Source: Virgisporangium aurantiacum (GTDB taxonomy: Bacteria > Actinomycetota > Actinomycetes > Mycobacteriales > Micromonosporaceae). From it: a stretch of DNA of 64,000 nucleotides. The notes under the pieces are model-generated. The model saw nothing but the letters and a program-made list of their open reading frames with translations, did no database searches and had not been told where the DNA came from. The stretch lies in the NCBI RefSeq assembly GCF_016863635.1, contig NZ_BOPG01000012.1, positions 1-64,000 on the forward strand, in the 5' to 3' direction. The translations under genes and the position numbers were made by a program. Shown here in pieces: positions 41,302-50,020 of this stretch (the first letter of the stretch is position 1; each line of letters begins with the position of its first letter).

Positions 41302-42624
41302 ATGGTGATCGACCGCGTCCTTTCCGTGGACACCATCGACATCCGGTTTCCCACCTCCAGGCATCGGGATGGATCCGATGCGATGAACCCGTTCCCGGAC
41401 TACTCCGCCGCCTACGTCGTCCTGCGCACCAGCGCGGGGGCGGAAGGGCACGGATTCGTGTTCACCGTCGGCCGGGGCACCGAGATCGAGGTCGCGGCGC
41501 TGCGGTCACTCGCCGGCATGGTCATCGGCCAGCCCGTCGACGAGCTCGTCGCCGATCCGGGATCCCTCGCGCGTCGACTCATCGGTGACAGCCAGATCCG
41601 ATGGCTCGGCCCGGAAAAGGGTGTCGTGCACATGGCCGCCGGCGGACTGGTCAACGCGGTGTGGGACCTCGCCGCACGACGGGCCGGCACGCCGCTGTGG
41701 AAGTTCCTGTCCGCCCTCGCTCCGGAAGATCTGGTGGCCCAGATCGACTTCCGCTACCTGCGCGACGCGCTCACCGAGGACGAGGCCCTCGACCTGTTGC
41801 GGTCGGCCGCCGCCGGGCGGGCCGGCCGGGAACGGCTGCTGTTGGCCGAGGGCTACCCGGCCTACACCACCACCCCGGGCTGGCTCGGCTACGACGACGA
41901 GAAGCTCGCGCGGCTGTGCCGGGAGGCCGTCGGGTCCGGCTACCGGCTCATCAAGCTCAAGGTCGGCGGAGATCTGGCCGACGACGTACGCCGGCTGGGC
42001 ATCGCCCGTCAGGTCGTCGGGCCGGACATCCGCATCGCCGTCGACGCCAACCAGATCTGGGGGGTGCCCGACGCCATCGAATGGATGCGGGCGCTCAGCC
42101 CGTTCGACCCGTACTGGATCGAGGAGCCGACGTCACCGGACGACGTGCTCGGCCACGCCGCGGTCCGCCGGGCCGTCGCACCCGTCAAGGTCGCCACCGG
42201 TGAACACGTGCACAACGCCGTGATGTTCAAACAGCTCCTGCAGGCAGGCGCCGTCGACGTCGTCCAGATCGACGCCTGCCGCGTCGGCGGGGTCAACGAG
42301 AACCTGGCGATCCTGCTGCTCGCGGCGAAGTTCGGCGTGCCGGTCTGCCCTCACGCCGGCGGGGTCGGACTGTGCGAACTGGTGCAGCACCTGGCCATGT
42401 TCGACTTCGTGGCGGTCAGCGGCAGCACCGACGAGCGCGCCATCGAGTACGTGGACCACCTGCACGAGCATTTCGTCGACCCGGTCCGCATCGACAACGG
42501 GCGGTACCTGGCGCCGACGGCCGCGGGCATGAGCGCACAGATGCTCGCCGCGTCGCTCGACGAGTACCGGTTCCCCGACGGTCGCGCGTGGGCCGCCGCA
42601 CCGGCGACAACGGCAACGGCCTGA
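41302..42624 (+). CDS. fucD: L-fuconate dehydratase
   Basis: Removes water from L-fuconate to give 2-keto-3-deoxy-L-fuconate. The 440-residue enolase-superfamily enzyme has all expected residues: K218 and K220 (IKLKVGG), D248 (VDANQIWG), E274 ([11 protein letters not shown]), E301 (ATGEH) and the catalytic H351 ([11 protein letters not shown]). The phrase pattern is that of bacterial FucD and human ENOSF1. It has AGGAG before its ATG. It follows the CUT2 importer and precedes the lactonase. Related acids (L-galactonate, D-arabinonate) are accepted by known homologues. Confidence 0.93.
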   Translation: MVIDRVLSVDTIDIRFPTSRHRDGSDAMNPFPDYSAAYVVLRTSAGAEGHGFVFTVGRGTEIEVAALRSLAGMVIGQPVDELVADPGSLARRLIGDSQIRWLGPEKGVVHMAAGGLVNAVWDLAARRAGTPLWKFLSALAPEDLVAQIDFRYLRDALTEDEALDLLRSAAAGRAGRERLLLAEGYPAYTTTPGWLGYDDEKLARLCREAVGSGYRLIKLKVGGDLADDVRRLGIARQVVGPDIRIAVDANQIWGVPDAIEWMRALSPFDPYWIEEPTSPDDVLGHAAVRRAVAPVKVATGEHVHNAVMFKQLLQAGAVDVVQIDACRVGGVNENLAILLLAAKFGVPVCPHAGGVGLCELVQHLAMFDFVAVSGSTDERAIEYVDHLHEHFVDPVRIDNGRYLAPTAAGMSAQMLAASLDEYRFPDGRAWAAAPATTATA

Positions 42625-42626
42625 CC

Positions 42627-43499
42627 ATGATGATCGACGCCCATCACCACCTGTGGCAACCCGACCGTGGCTACACGTGGCTCGACGAACCGGGCCTGGC
42701 GGACATCCGCCGGCCGTTCACGCCGGCCGACCTGACCGCCGAACTCGACGCCACCGGCGTCGACGGCACGGTGCTCGTGGAGGGCGGCCGCTGCCATCCC
42801 GACGAGGCCGCCGAGTTCCTGGCCTACGCCGCCGACACGCCGCCGATCCTCGGGGTCGTGGCCTGGATCGACGTCGCGGCGCCCGACGTGGCCGCGACCA
42901 TCGACCGGTACCGTCGCCGGCGCGGCGGCGACCTGCTGGTCGGGTTGCGCGCGCAGGTGCAGGGGGAGGCCGACCCCGACTACCTCGACCGGCCCGACGT
43001 CCGGCGCGGACTCGCCGAGATCGGCGCCGCCGGGCTCGTCTTCGATCTGGTGGTCCGCGCCGACCAGTTGCCCGCGGCCGCCCGCGCCGCCCGGGCCGTA
43101 CCGGGGCTCCGTTTCGTCCTCGACCACCTCGGCAAGCCCCGCATCGACCGGGGCGCCGACGGGCTGCGGCGGTGGCGGGAGCCGTTCGCGACGCTGGCCG
43201 CCAACCCCAACGTGATGTGCAAGCTCTCCGGAATGGTCACCGAGGCCGGGACCGGGTGGACACCCGACGCGCTGCGCCCGTTCGTCGGCGTCGCGGTCGA
43301 GGAGTTCGGGCCCGGGCGGCTGATGTTCGGTTCGGACTGGCCGGTGTGTCTGCTCGTGGCCGACTACCGGGCCGTCCTCGACGCGTTGCGCGACGCCCTC
43401 CCGCCGCTGCCGCGGCCGGACCGGGACGAGATCTTCGCCGGCACCGCGATCCGGGCCTACGGCCTCGCCGACCGGATTCACCCGGGAGTCGCGCGATGA
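42627..43499 (+). CDS. Aldonolactonase of the amidohydrolase superfamily (L-fuconolactonase-like)
   Basis: Opens the lactone made by the sugar dehydrogenase. The 290 residues begin with the metal motif IDAHHHLW and include VLVEGG, ILGVVAWID, FVLDHLGKPRI, MCKLSGMVTEA and the conserved FGSDWPVC near the end; this is the COG3618 pattern of L-fuconolactonase and L-rhamnonolactonase. It starts two bases after the dehydratase stop; the ATG could be 42627 or 42630. Its end overlaps the end of the converging GntR gene by 22 bases. Confidence 0.9.
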   Translation: MMIDAHHHLWQPDRGYTWLDEPGLADIRRPFTPADLTAELDATGVDGTVLVEGGRCHPDEAAEFLAYAADTPPILGVVAWIDVAAPDVAATIDRYRRRRGGDLLVGLRAQVQGEADPDYLDRPDVRRGLAEIGAAGLVFDLVVRADQLPAAARAARAVPGLRFVLDHLGKPRIDRGADGLRRWREPFATLAANPNVMCKLSGMVTEAGTGWTPDALRPFVGVAVEEFGPGRLMFGSDWPVCLLVADYRAVLDALRDALPPLPRPDRDEIFAGTAIRAYGLADRIHPGVAR

Positions 43500-44185
43500 C
43501 CCGCCGACGCGGCGAGCACCGCCCGCAGCCAGGCTTCCGACGTGTTGACGTGCATCAGTGCCGTGGCGTGGGCGAGCAACTGGTCGCCCGCGCGCAGCGC
43601 CAGATAGATGGCGTGGTGTTCCTCGATCGTCGTGTGCGCGGAGTTGCCCTCGATCAGACCCCGCCAGACCCGCGCCCGCACCGTGCGGCTCGACAGCCCG
43701 TCGAGCAGCGAGGTGAGCGTCTCGTTGCCGGTGGCCGCGACCACGGTGCGGTGGAACGCGGTGTCGAACCCGATCAGTTTCTCGGCGTCGTCGGCGGCCC
43801 CGCGCATGTCGTCGAGAATCTGCGCGAGCTCGGCCAGCGTCTCCCCGGTCATCCGCAGCGCCGCCATGCCGGTCGCGACCGGCTCCAGCATTCGCCGCAC
43901 CTCCATGACCTCCAGCAGCGTGTCGTCGCGCAGCAGTTCCACCGCGACGCCGAGACCCTCCAGCAGAAGCCGGGGCGCGAGGCTCGTCACGTACGTGCCG
44001 TCGCCGCGGCGAACGTCGAGCACCCGGGCCGACTCGAGCACCTTCACCGCTTCGCGCACGCCGCTTCGCGACAGCCCCATCTGTGCTGCGAGCTGCTGCT
44101 CGGTCGGCAGCCTCGACCCCGGCGGCAGCTCGCCGCTCTGGATCATGCTCCGGATCTTCACGATCGCCTCGTCGGTCAGTGCCAC
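43478..44185 (-). CDS. GntR-family (FadR/FCD) regulator of the fucose-type regulon
   Basis: The 235-residue regulator has a winged HTH (LPTEQQLAAQMGLSRSGVREAVKVLESARVL) and an FCD domain with likely metal ligands in FDTAFHRTVVAA and EEHHAIYLAL. ACATCAGATGT lies 16 bases before its start in the divergent gap with the zinc dehydrogenase, and further copies lie before the two pathway operons, so it is very likely the protein that reads this palindrome, with a pathway acid as effector. A stub of a close relative is at 17914. Confidence 0.92.
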   Translation of the reverse strand: MALTDEAIVKIRSMIQSGELPPGSRLPTEQQLAAQMGLSRSGVREAVKVLESARVLDVRRGDGTYVTSLAPRLLLEGLGVAVELLRDDTLLEVMEVRRMLEPVATGMAALRMTGETLAELAQILDDMRGAADDAEKLIGFDTAFHRTVVAATGNETLTSLLDGLSSRTVRARVWRGLIEGNSAHTTIEEHHAIYLALRAGDQLLAHATALMHVNTSEAWLRAVLAASAGHRATPG

Positions 44186-44200
44186 CCGCCAACTATAGAG

Positions 44201-44211
44201 ACATCAGATGT
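44201..44211. promoter_or_regulatory. Fucose-regulon operator ACATCAGATGT (autoregulatory site)
   Basis: Exact palindrome in the 56-base gap between the GntR gene and the divergent dehydrogenase, next to TATAGA (44194-44199), a possible -10. Identical to the box at 37440. Confidence 0.8.
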
Positions 44212-44241
44212 TTCTGCCGGTCACGACATCAGGGAGAACGC

Positions 44242-45276
44242 ATGACGCGCAGCGCACGCTACGTCGGCGATCGGAGGATCGTCGTCGGGGACGCCGATCC
44301 GGTGCCACCCGGACCGGGACAGGTCCGCATCGACGTCGCCTACACCGGCATCTGCGGCACCGACCTGCACATCATGCACGGCGCGATGGACCGCCGGGTG
44401 CACACGCCGGCCGTCATCGGCCACGAGATGTCCGGCCGGATCGCGGCGCTCGGCGCCGGCGTCACCGACCACGCCGTCGGCGACCCGGTGACGGTGATGC
44501 CGCTGGACTGGTGCGGAAACTGCCCGGCCTGTCACGCCGGACACACCCACATCTGCCACCGGCTCAACTTCGTCGGGATCGACTCGGCCGGCTCGATGCA
44601 GCACTCCTGGACCGTGCCGGCCCGCATCCTGGTCCCCCTGCCGGCGGACCTGCCGCTGCGCCGGGCCGCCCTGATCGAGCCGACGGCGGTGGCCGTGCAC
44701 GACGTGCGCCGGTCGCGGCTCACCGCGGGCGAGCGGTCGGTGGTCATCGGCGCCGGTCCGGTCGGACTGCTCATCGCCAAGGTCGCCCAGACCACCGGCG
44801 CCACGGTCACCGTCGTCGAGATCGACCCGGATCGCCGGGCCGTCGCCGCCGAACTCGGCATCGCCACCGTCGACCCGACCGACGTCGACGTCGCCGCCCA
44901 CGTGGCCGAGCAGACCGGAGGCGCCGGCGCCGACGTGGTGTTCGAGGTCTCCGGATCCGCCGCCGGCGTCCGCACGGCAACCGACCTGCTCGCGGTGCGG
45001 GGGCGGCTCGTCGTCGTCGGCATCCACCCCGCGCCGCGCGAGGTCGACCTGCACCGCGTCTTCTGGCGGGAGCTCGAGATGATCGGCGTCCGCGTGTACC
45101 AGCGCGAGGACTACGACGAGGCCGTCCGCCTGGTGCACGAGGAACGGATACCGGCGGACCGCCTCATCTCCCGCGTGGTGCCGCTCGAGGACGCCGCGGA
45201 GGCGTTCCGGGCGCTGGAGGCCGGCGGCGACGTCAAGGTGCTCATCGACTGCGGCGACCCGGGAGCGGACGCGTGA
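44242..45276 (+). CDS. Zinc-dependent medium-chain dehydrogenase
   Basis: The 344-residue MDR enzyme has catalytic zinc ligands in GICGTDLH and GHEMSG, four structural-zinc cysteines in DWCGNCPACHAGHTHIC, and a Rossmann motif VVIGAGPVGLLIAK. In this setting it probably oxidises a polyol, L-fucose or a keto-deoxy sugar acid. AGGGAGA lies before the ATG. Its end overlaps the SDR start (GTGA). Confidence 0.9.
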   Translation: MTRSARYVGDRRIVVGDADPVPPGPGQVRIDVAYTGICGTDLHIMHGAMDRRVHTPAVIGHEMSGRIAALGAGVTDHAVGDPVTVMPLDWCGNCPACHAGHTHICHRLNFVGIDSAGSMQHSWTVPARILVPLPADLPLRRAALIEPTAVAVHDVRRSRLTAGERSVVIGAGPVGLLIAKVAQTTGATVTVVEIDPDRRAVAAELGIATVDPTDVDVAAHVAEQTGGAGADVVFEVSGSAAGVRTATDLLAVRGRLVVVGIHPAPREVDLHRVFWRELEMIGVRVYQREDYDEAVRLVHEERIPADRLISRVVPLEDAAEAFRALEAGGDVKVLIDCGDPGADA

Positions 45277-46034
45277 ACCCCTTCGACCTGAGCGGCAAAC
45301 TGGCCGCCGTGACGGGCTGCCGCCGCGGCATCGGCCTGGCGATGACGGAGGCCCTGGCCGCGGCCGGCGCCGACATCATCGGCGTGAGCGCGACGCTGGA
45401 AGCCGACGGCAGCGAGGTCGCCGATCGGGTACGGCGCCACCACCGCTCGTTCGTGCCCTACCGCGCCGACCTGTCCGACCGGGCCGCGGTCCGCACCCTG
45501 GCCGCGTGGCTGAACGACCACGACCGGCCGGTCGACATCCTGGTCAACAACGCGGGCACCATCCGCCGGGCTCCCGCCGAGACCCACAGCGACGAGGACT
45601 GGGACCACGTCCTGGAGGTGAATCTGTCCGCGCAGTTCGTGTTGGCACGCGAGGTCGGTCGGCAGATGCTGCGGCGCTCGACCGGAAAGATCATCTTCAC
45701 CGCATCGATGCTGAGCTTCCAGGGCGGAGTCACCGTCCCCGGCTACGCCGCCGCCAAGTCGGGTCTCGCCGGCCTCACCCGGGCGCTGGCCAACGAGTGG
45801 GCCGGACGCGGCGTCAACGTCAACGCGATCGCCCCCGGCTACATCGCCACCGACAACACGCAGGGGTTGCGGGATCAGCCGGAACGCAACAGGACCATCC
45901 TGGAACGCATCCCCGCCGGCCGGTGGGGCCGCCCCGACGACCTGGCCGGCGCCACGGTCTTCCTGGCGTCCGCGGCCGCGGACTACGTGCACGGGGCGAT
46001 CATCCCGGTCGACGGCGGCTGGCTCGCCCGCTGA
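45273..46034 (+). CDS. Short-chain dehydrogenase, 2-keto-3-deoxy-sugar-acid dehydrogenase-like (KduD-like)
   Basis: The 253-residue SDR has the NAD motif TGCRRGIG, VNNAGT, catalytic Ser in TASMLS and the YAAAKSG active-site Tyr/Lys, then NAIAPGYIATDNT. The wording resembles KduD and 2-keto-3-deoxy-L-fuconate dehydrogenases, so it likely carries out the step after the dehydratase. GTG start coupled to the preceding dehydrogenase. Confidence 0.88.
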   Translation: MNPFDLSGKLAAVTGCRRGIGLAMTEALAAAGADIIGVSATLEADGSEVADRVRRHHRSFVPYRADLSDRAAVRTLAAWLNDHDRPVDILVNNAGTIRRAPAETHSDEDWDHVLEVNLSAQFVLAREVGRQMLRRSTGKIIFTASMLSFQGGVTVPGYAAAKSGLAGLTRALANEWAGRGVNVNAIAPGYIATDNTQGLRDQPERNRTILERIPAGRWGRPDDLAGATVFLASAAADYVHGAIIPVDGGWLAR

Positions 46035-46049
46035 CCAGACCGCCGCGTG

Positions 46050-47924
46050 TCATGCGGCCCGGCTGGCCTTCCGCCGCAGCTTCGCCTCGTACATCGCCGC
46101 ATCCGCGTGGCGCAACAGGTCCTCGGGAGAAGACGGGCCGTCGGCGGACGTCGCGACACCGATGCTCACACCGACCCGGACCTCCTGACCGTCGAGGATC
46201 ACCGGGTCGACGAACGTGGCCCGGATCCGGTCGCTCACCTGTCGCGGTCCCTGCGGCAGGTCCACCCCGTCGAGGAGGATGACGAACTCGTCTCCGCCCA
46301 ACCGGGCCGCGGTGTCACTGTCGCGCAGCAGGTCGGACAGCCGCCGCCCGACCCGCACCAGCAACTGGTCACCGACGGCGTGGCCGAGCGTGTCGTTGAC
46401 GTGCTTGAAGCCGTCGAGATCCATGAACAGCAACGCCAGCCGGTGGTCCGGGTCGTCGACGGACCGCTGCCACGCCTGCCGGAGCCGGTCGGTGAACAGT
46501 GCCCGGTTCGGCAGACCGGTGAGGTGATCGTGGAGCGCCGCCTGACGCAGCCGCTCCTCGCTCTCGTGCAGCGATCGCAGGAGCGCGTGCTGTTCGAGCG
46601 CCAACGCCAGCAGCGCACTGGAGTTGTTCATCATTTCGCGGCCCGGCGGTGTGGTGTCCTGGATCCGGCCGACGGCGGCCAGGACACCCCAGTCGTGCGC
46701 CTCACTGCGGACCGGGACCACGAACACGACGTGCCCGGCCGCGCCGTCAGCGAGCGCGAACAGGTCGGCGGGCGGGAAATCGCCGACCCGCATGACCGGG
46801 TCCGCCGGCAGCTGTGCCGGGCCGTCGGCGTCGTACACGCCGACGATCTCGATCGCGGGCTCCGGGACGGTGCCGACGATCGCACCGGGACGGCTCGCCC
46901 GTCGCCACAGGCCCAGGCAGCCGGCGAGCGCCGGGGTGCGCCCCAACCAGGCCAGCCCCAACGGATCCCGGCCGTGCCGGCCGAGCAGTTCGATGCTCAG
47001 CCGGTACTGGATGTCCAGGGTCTTCTGCAGGTACGCGGTGTCCTGGAACTGCGCCCGGAACTGGTCCTCCGAGACCCGCAGGCCCTGTGGCGGGCACCCG
47101 CACGAATCGCGGGTGACCAGCTCCGACGCGACGGTGTGCGTCGCCGCCGGTGCGGGAGCCCGCGGTGTGGCGACAAGTTCGTACGCGAGCCGCCCCAGCC
47201 GGTCCAGCGGCTGGTTCACCGTCGACAGGCTCGGCCGCAGGAAGCGGGCGTCGGGGATGTCGTCGAACCCGACCACCGCGAGCGCGTCGGGCAGGTCGAA
47301 ACCCGCCCCGGTCAACGCCCGCATCAGCCCGATCGCGTTCCGGTCGGTTCCGAGCACGATCGCGGTGGCGGGCATGCCGGCCGCCATCAGCTGCCCGGCG
47401 ATCGTCACGCCGCCGCTCTCGTGGTTGTCCGGCGCGGGGAACAGCAAAGCCGGGTCGGGGACGATTCCCTTGTCCAGCAGCCCCGCCCGGTACCCCTCGT
47501 GGCGTTCCCGCAGGTCGAAGTGGCTCAGGTCGCCACCGAACGCGATCCGTTCGTGGCCGTGCTCCACGAGGTGGTGGACGCTGTCCCGCACGCCGCCCCG
47601 GTTGTCGGCGAGCACCACCGGACAGTCGACGCCGGCCAGCTCGTGGCCGATCAGCGCCACCCTGATACCGGCATCGATCAAGGCCCGCACGTAGTCGGGA
47701 GCGACCGCGGCCGGCATCACCACCACCCCGTCCAGGTGCCGCCAGGCGATGGGACGTCGGAAATCGGGTATCCCGCTGGAGTCGGCGCTCGGTGATCCGG
47801 GATCGAGGGTCTGAATGGCGATCGCCCGGTCGCCGTCCGCCACCGCGGCACGGTTCACCGCGGCGATCACGGCACCGTAGTAGTCCCCACCGACGAACGG
47901 GGTCAGCACTGCGAACGTTCGCAC
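46050..47924 (-). CDS. Diguanylate cyclase with LacI-type sugar-binding sensor domain
   Basis: The 624-residue protein begins directly with a periplasmic-binding-like domain (FAVLTPFVGGDYYGAVIAAVNR, DGVVVMPAAVAPDYV, VLADNRGGVRDSVHHLVEHGHERIAFGG) as found in LacI repressors, but without HTH, signal peptide or membrane segment. A linker/GAF-like section follows, then a coiled region and a GGDEF domain with intact active motif (ARLGGDEFVILL) and an RDSD inhibitory I-site five residues upstream. It should make cyclic di-GMP in response to a cytoplasmic sugar or metabolite. GTG 47924 has GGAGG upstream; the same frame open further upstream is not coding. Confidence 0.88.
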   Translation of the reverse strand: MRTFAVLTPFVGGDYYGAVIAAVNRAAVADGDRAIAIQTLDPGSPSADSSGIPDFRRPIAWRHLDGVVVMPAAVAPDYVRALIDAGIRVALIGHELAGVDCPVVLADNRGGVRDSVHHLVEHGHERIAFGGDLSHFDLRERHEGYRAGLLDKGIVPDPALLFPAPDNHESGGVTIAGQLMAAGMPATAIVLGTDRNAIGLMRALTGAGFDLPDALAVVGFDDIPDARFLRPSLSTVNQPLDRLGRLAYELVATPRAPAPAATHTVASELVTRDSCGCPPQGLRVSEDQFRAQFQDTAYLQKTLDIQYRLSIELLGRHGRDPLGLAWLGRTPALAGCLGLWRRASRPGAIVGTVPEPAIEIVGVYDADGPAQLPADPVMRVGDFPPADLFALADGAAGHVVFVVPVRSEAHDWGVLAAVGRIQDTTPPGREMMNNSSALLALALEQHALLRSLHESEERLRQAALHDHLTGLPNRALFTDRLRQAWQRSVDDPDHRLALLFMDLDGFKHVNDTLGHAVGDQLLVRVGRRLSDLLRDSDTAARLGGDEFVILLDGVDLPQGPRQVSDRIRATFVDPVILDGQEVRVGVSIGVATSADGPSSPEDLLRHADAAMYEAKLRRKASRAA

Positions 47925-48110
47925 GCCACCTCCGTCTCGCCGGCCCCACCGGATCCCGCACGTCGCGCACGTCGGGCCTGTCACCACGTTCGGCAGGCAC
48001 GGCCGGATTCTGAGGCTCCCGCGCGGCTCCCGCGAGGGACTCGACGACGCTCGCCCGCCTTGCGCGATCGGCAATGTGCGCAATGATGCGGACATGGCAG
48101 GTGGGAGATC

Positions 48111-48836
48111 ATGACGGACGAATCCGGTCAGGCACCGGCGCCGAAAGACACCGACAACGCGGCACTGCGCGCCCAGGTCCTGGCGGCCGAGCACTGGAGC
48201 CTGCTCGCGACCCGCAGCAGCATCTGGCAGGAGATCTTCAGCCGCACCGGCACCTTCCTCACCATCCTCTCCGCGACGGTGGTGGCGCTGTCGCTGGTGG
48301 TGCAGGCGACCGGGTTCGAGACGAACTTCCGGATCATCGCGCTGCTGGTGCTCCCCGTGGTCCTCCTCGTCGGCATCGCCACCTTCATCCGCCTCATGGA
48401 GGCCGACGTCGAGGACGCCTGGCTGCTGATCGGGATGAACCGGCTCCGGCACGCATACGTCGAACTCGTGCCCGACCTCGACCGCTTCCTGGTCACCGGA
48501 CACCACGACGACGAAGCCGGCCTCACCCAGACCTACAGCTTCCGGCGCCGCCTCGGGTTCGGCCACTTCCTCGCCGGATCGCCCGTCATCGTCGGAATCA
48601 TCGACGCGGTGCTCAGCGGCGTGCTGGCCGTCATCGTGTGCACCGCGCTCGGTGCCCCCACCTGGCTCCAGGTCACGGCGGGCCTGCTGATCGCCCTCGG
48701 CACCGCCGCGGCCCTGGGCACCGTGCTGCACGGCCGGGTCAGCCGGTTCCGCCGCGCCTACCGGCCACAGTTCCCGACCCCGCCGGACACCGACGACAAG
48801 GGGCGCGAACGACACGTGCACGAGAGCAGCGAATAG
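48111..48836 (+). CDS. Membrane protein of unknown function (four TM segments)
   Basis: The 241-residue protein is not assigned to a function. It has an Ala-rich soluble start, two membrane segments at about 48-66 and 76-95, a loop of about 60 residues with Asp/Glu/His (VPDLDRFLVTGHHDDEAG), two more at about 150-170 and 175-198, and a charged C-terminus. GGGAG lies before the ATG. It is followed three bases later by the ankyrin gene. Confidence 0.8.
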   Translation: MTDESGQAPAPKDTDNAALRAQVLAAEHWSLLATRSSIWQEIFSRTGTFLTILSATVVALSLVVQATGFETNFRIIALLVLPVVLLVGIATFIRLMEADVEDAWLLIGMNRLRHAYVELVPDLDRFLVTGHHDDEAGLTQTYSFRRRLGFGHFLAGSPVIVGIIDAVLSGVLAVIVCTALGAPTWLQVTAGLLIALGTAAALGTVLHGRVSRFRRAYRPQFPTPPDTDDKGRERHVHESSE

Positions 48837-48838
48837 GC

Positions 48839-49447
48839 ATGGCGGAGGAACTGCACGATGCGGCCTGGAACGGCGACCTCGACCGTGTCCACGCACTCCT
48901 CGCCGACGGCGCCGACCCGAACGTGCCGGAGTTGGACGACACGGCGTTCGGCTGGTCCCCGCTGATGCTCGCCGCCCGGAAGCCCGGGGTGATGAAGGCA
49001 CTCCTGGCCGCGGGCGCGGATCCGGCCTACGCGACGCCGAGCGGTGAACTGGTGGCGATGGCGGTGGCCCGGATCGGTACACCGGAGGGGCTGAGACTGC
49101 TTCAGGCGGCCGGTGCCGACCTGCGGGCGACGGACCGCGCCGGCAACAACGCGTTGATGGAGGCGGCCGGCGCGGGCAACCGGGACACCGTCGCGTTCCT
49201 GCTCGACCAGGGCCTGGGCGTCGACGACACGACGCACGACGGTGGAACGGCCCTCATGGCCGCGGCCGAGGCCGGAGAGGCCGAGGTGACGCGGCAACTC
49301 CTCGCGGCCGGCGCCGACCCGCGTCGACGCCTTCGCACCGGAACCCGTGCGGACCGGACCGCGATCGACCTCGCCGCCGAACACGGCCACGCGACCGTGG
49401 TGGAACTGCTGGCCTCACAGCCACCCGGCGTTGCGGGCGATCCGTAG
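48839..49447 (+). CDS. Ankyrin-repeat protein
   Basis: The 202-residue soluble protein has about five ankyrin units (LHDAAWNGDLDRVHALLADGADPN, SPLMLAARKP, NALMEAAGAGNRDTVAFLLDQG, TALMAAAEAGEAEVTRQLLAAGADP, IDLAAEHGHATVVELLAS). These are protein-binding scaffolds; the partner is unknown. It may be co-transcribed with the membrane protein before it. Its tail overlaps the converging response-regulator gene by 33 bases. Confidence 0.9.
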   Translation: MAEELHDAAWNGDLDRVHALLADGADPNVPELDDTAFGWSPLMLAARKPGVMKALLAAGADPAYATPSGELVAMAVARIGTPEGLRLLQAAGADLRATDRAGNNALMEAAGAGNRDTVAFLLDQGLGVDDTTHDGGTALMAAAEAGEAEVTRQLLAAGADPRRRLRTGTRADRTAIDLAAEHGHATVVELLASQPPGVAGDP

Positions 49448-50020
49448 GGCATCGATGCGGTTGCGTGCATTGGTCTTGGTGATGGCGCTGGACAGGTAGT
49501 TGCGAATCGTGGCCGGCGACAGCGACAGCCGTTTCGCGATCTCGGCGGTCGACAGGCCGGCCTCGGTGGCCAGCAGCACATCGGTCTCCCGCGGCGTCAG
49601 CGGGCTGGCGCCGGTTTCGAGGGCGTCGGCGATCAGGTCGGGGTCGATGAAGCGCTGGCCGGCCGCGACCCGGCGGACGCCGTCGGCCAGGCTGCGGGCC
49701 GGTGCGTCCTTGAGAATGAAGCCACGGGCGTGGGCCTGGAGGGCACGCAGGAGGTTCCCGGGTTGGCTGAGCCCGGTGAGGATGAGGGTGCGGCACTCGG
49801 GCAGCGCCGTGTGGAGCCGGTCGGTGGCGGTGAGGCCGTCCACCACCGGCAGGTCGATGTCGATGACCGCCACGTCCGGGCGGACCCGCAGCGCGGTGGG
49901 CACGATCTCGTCACCCCGTTCGACCTCCGCGACGACCAGCATGTCCGCTTCCCGGGCGAGCAGGGCGGCGACCGCGCCGCGGATGAGGTGCATGTCCTCC
50001 GCGATCAGGATCCTGATCAC
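49415..50020 (-). CDS. NarL/LuxR-type response regulator
   Basis: The 201-residue regulator has a receiver domain with the acidic pair (IAEDMHL), phospho-acceptor Asp in VAVIDIDLPVVDG and Lys in FILKDAPA, then a LuxR HTH (LTPRETDVLLATEAGLSTAEIAKRL...NYLSSAITKTNARNR in parts). The GTG start overlaps the stop of the kinase gene (GTGA). It forms a three-gene unit with the kinase and the degenerate kinase-like protein. Confidence 0.93.
   Translation of the reverse strand: MIRILIAEDMHLIRGAVAALLAREADMLVVAEVERGDEIVPTALRVRPDVAVIDIDLPVVDGLTATDRLHTALPECRTLILTGLSQPGNLLRALQAHARGFILKDAPARSLADGVRRVAAGQRFIDPDLIADALETGASPLTPRETDVLLATEAGLSTAEIAKRLSLSPATIRNYLSSAITKTNARNRIDALRIARNAGWL

Noticed and set aside
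46050..49082. 1010-codon minus-strand frame as one giant protein
   Set aside because: The N-terminal 386 codons lie antisense to the membrane and ankyrin genes and have no family resemblance; the GTG at 47924 with GGAGG begins the recognisable protein.
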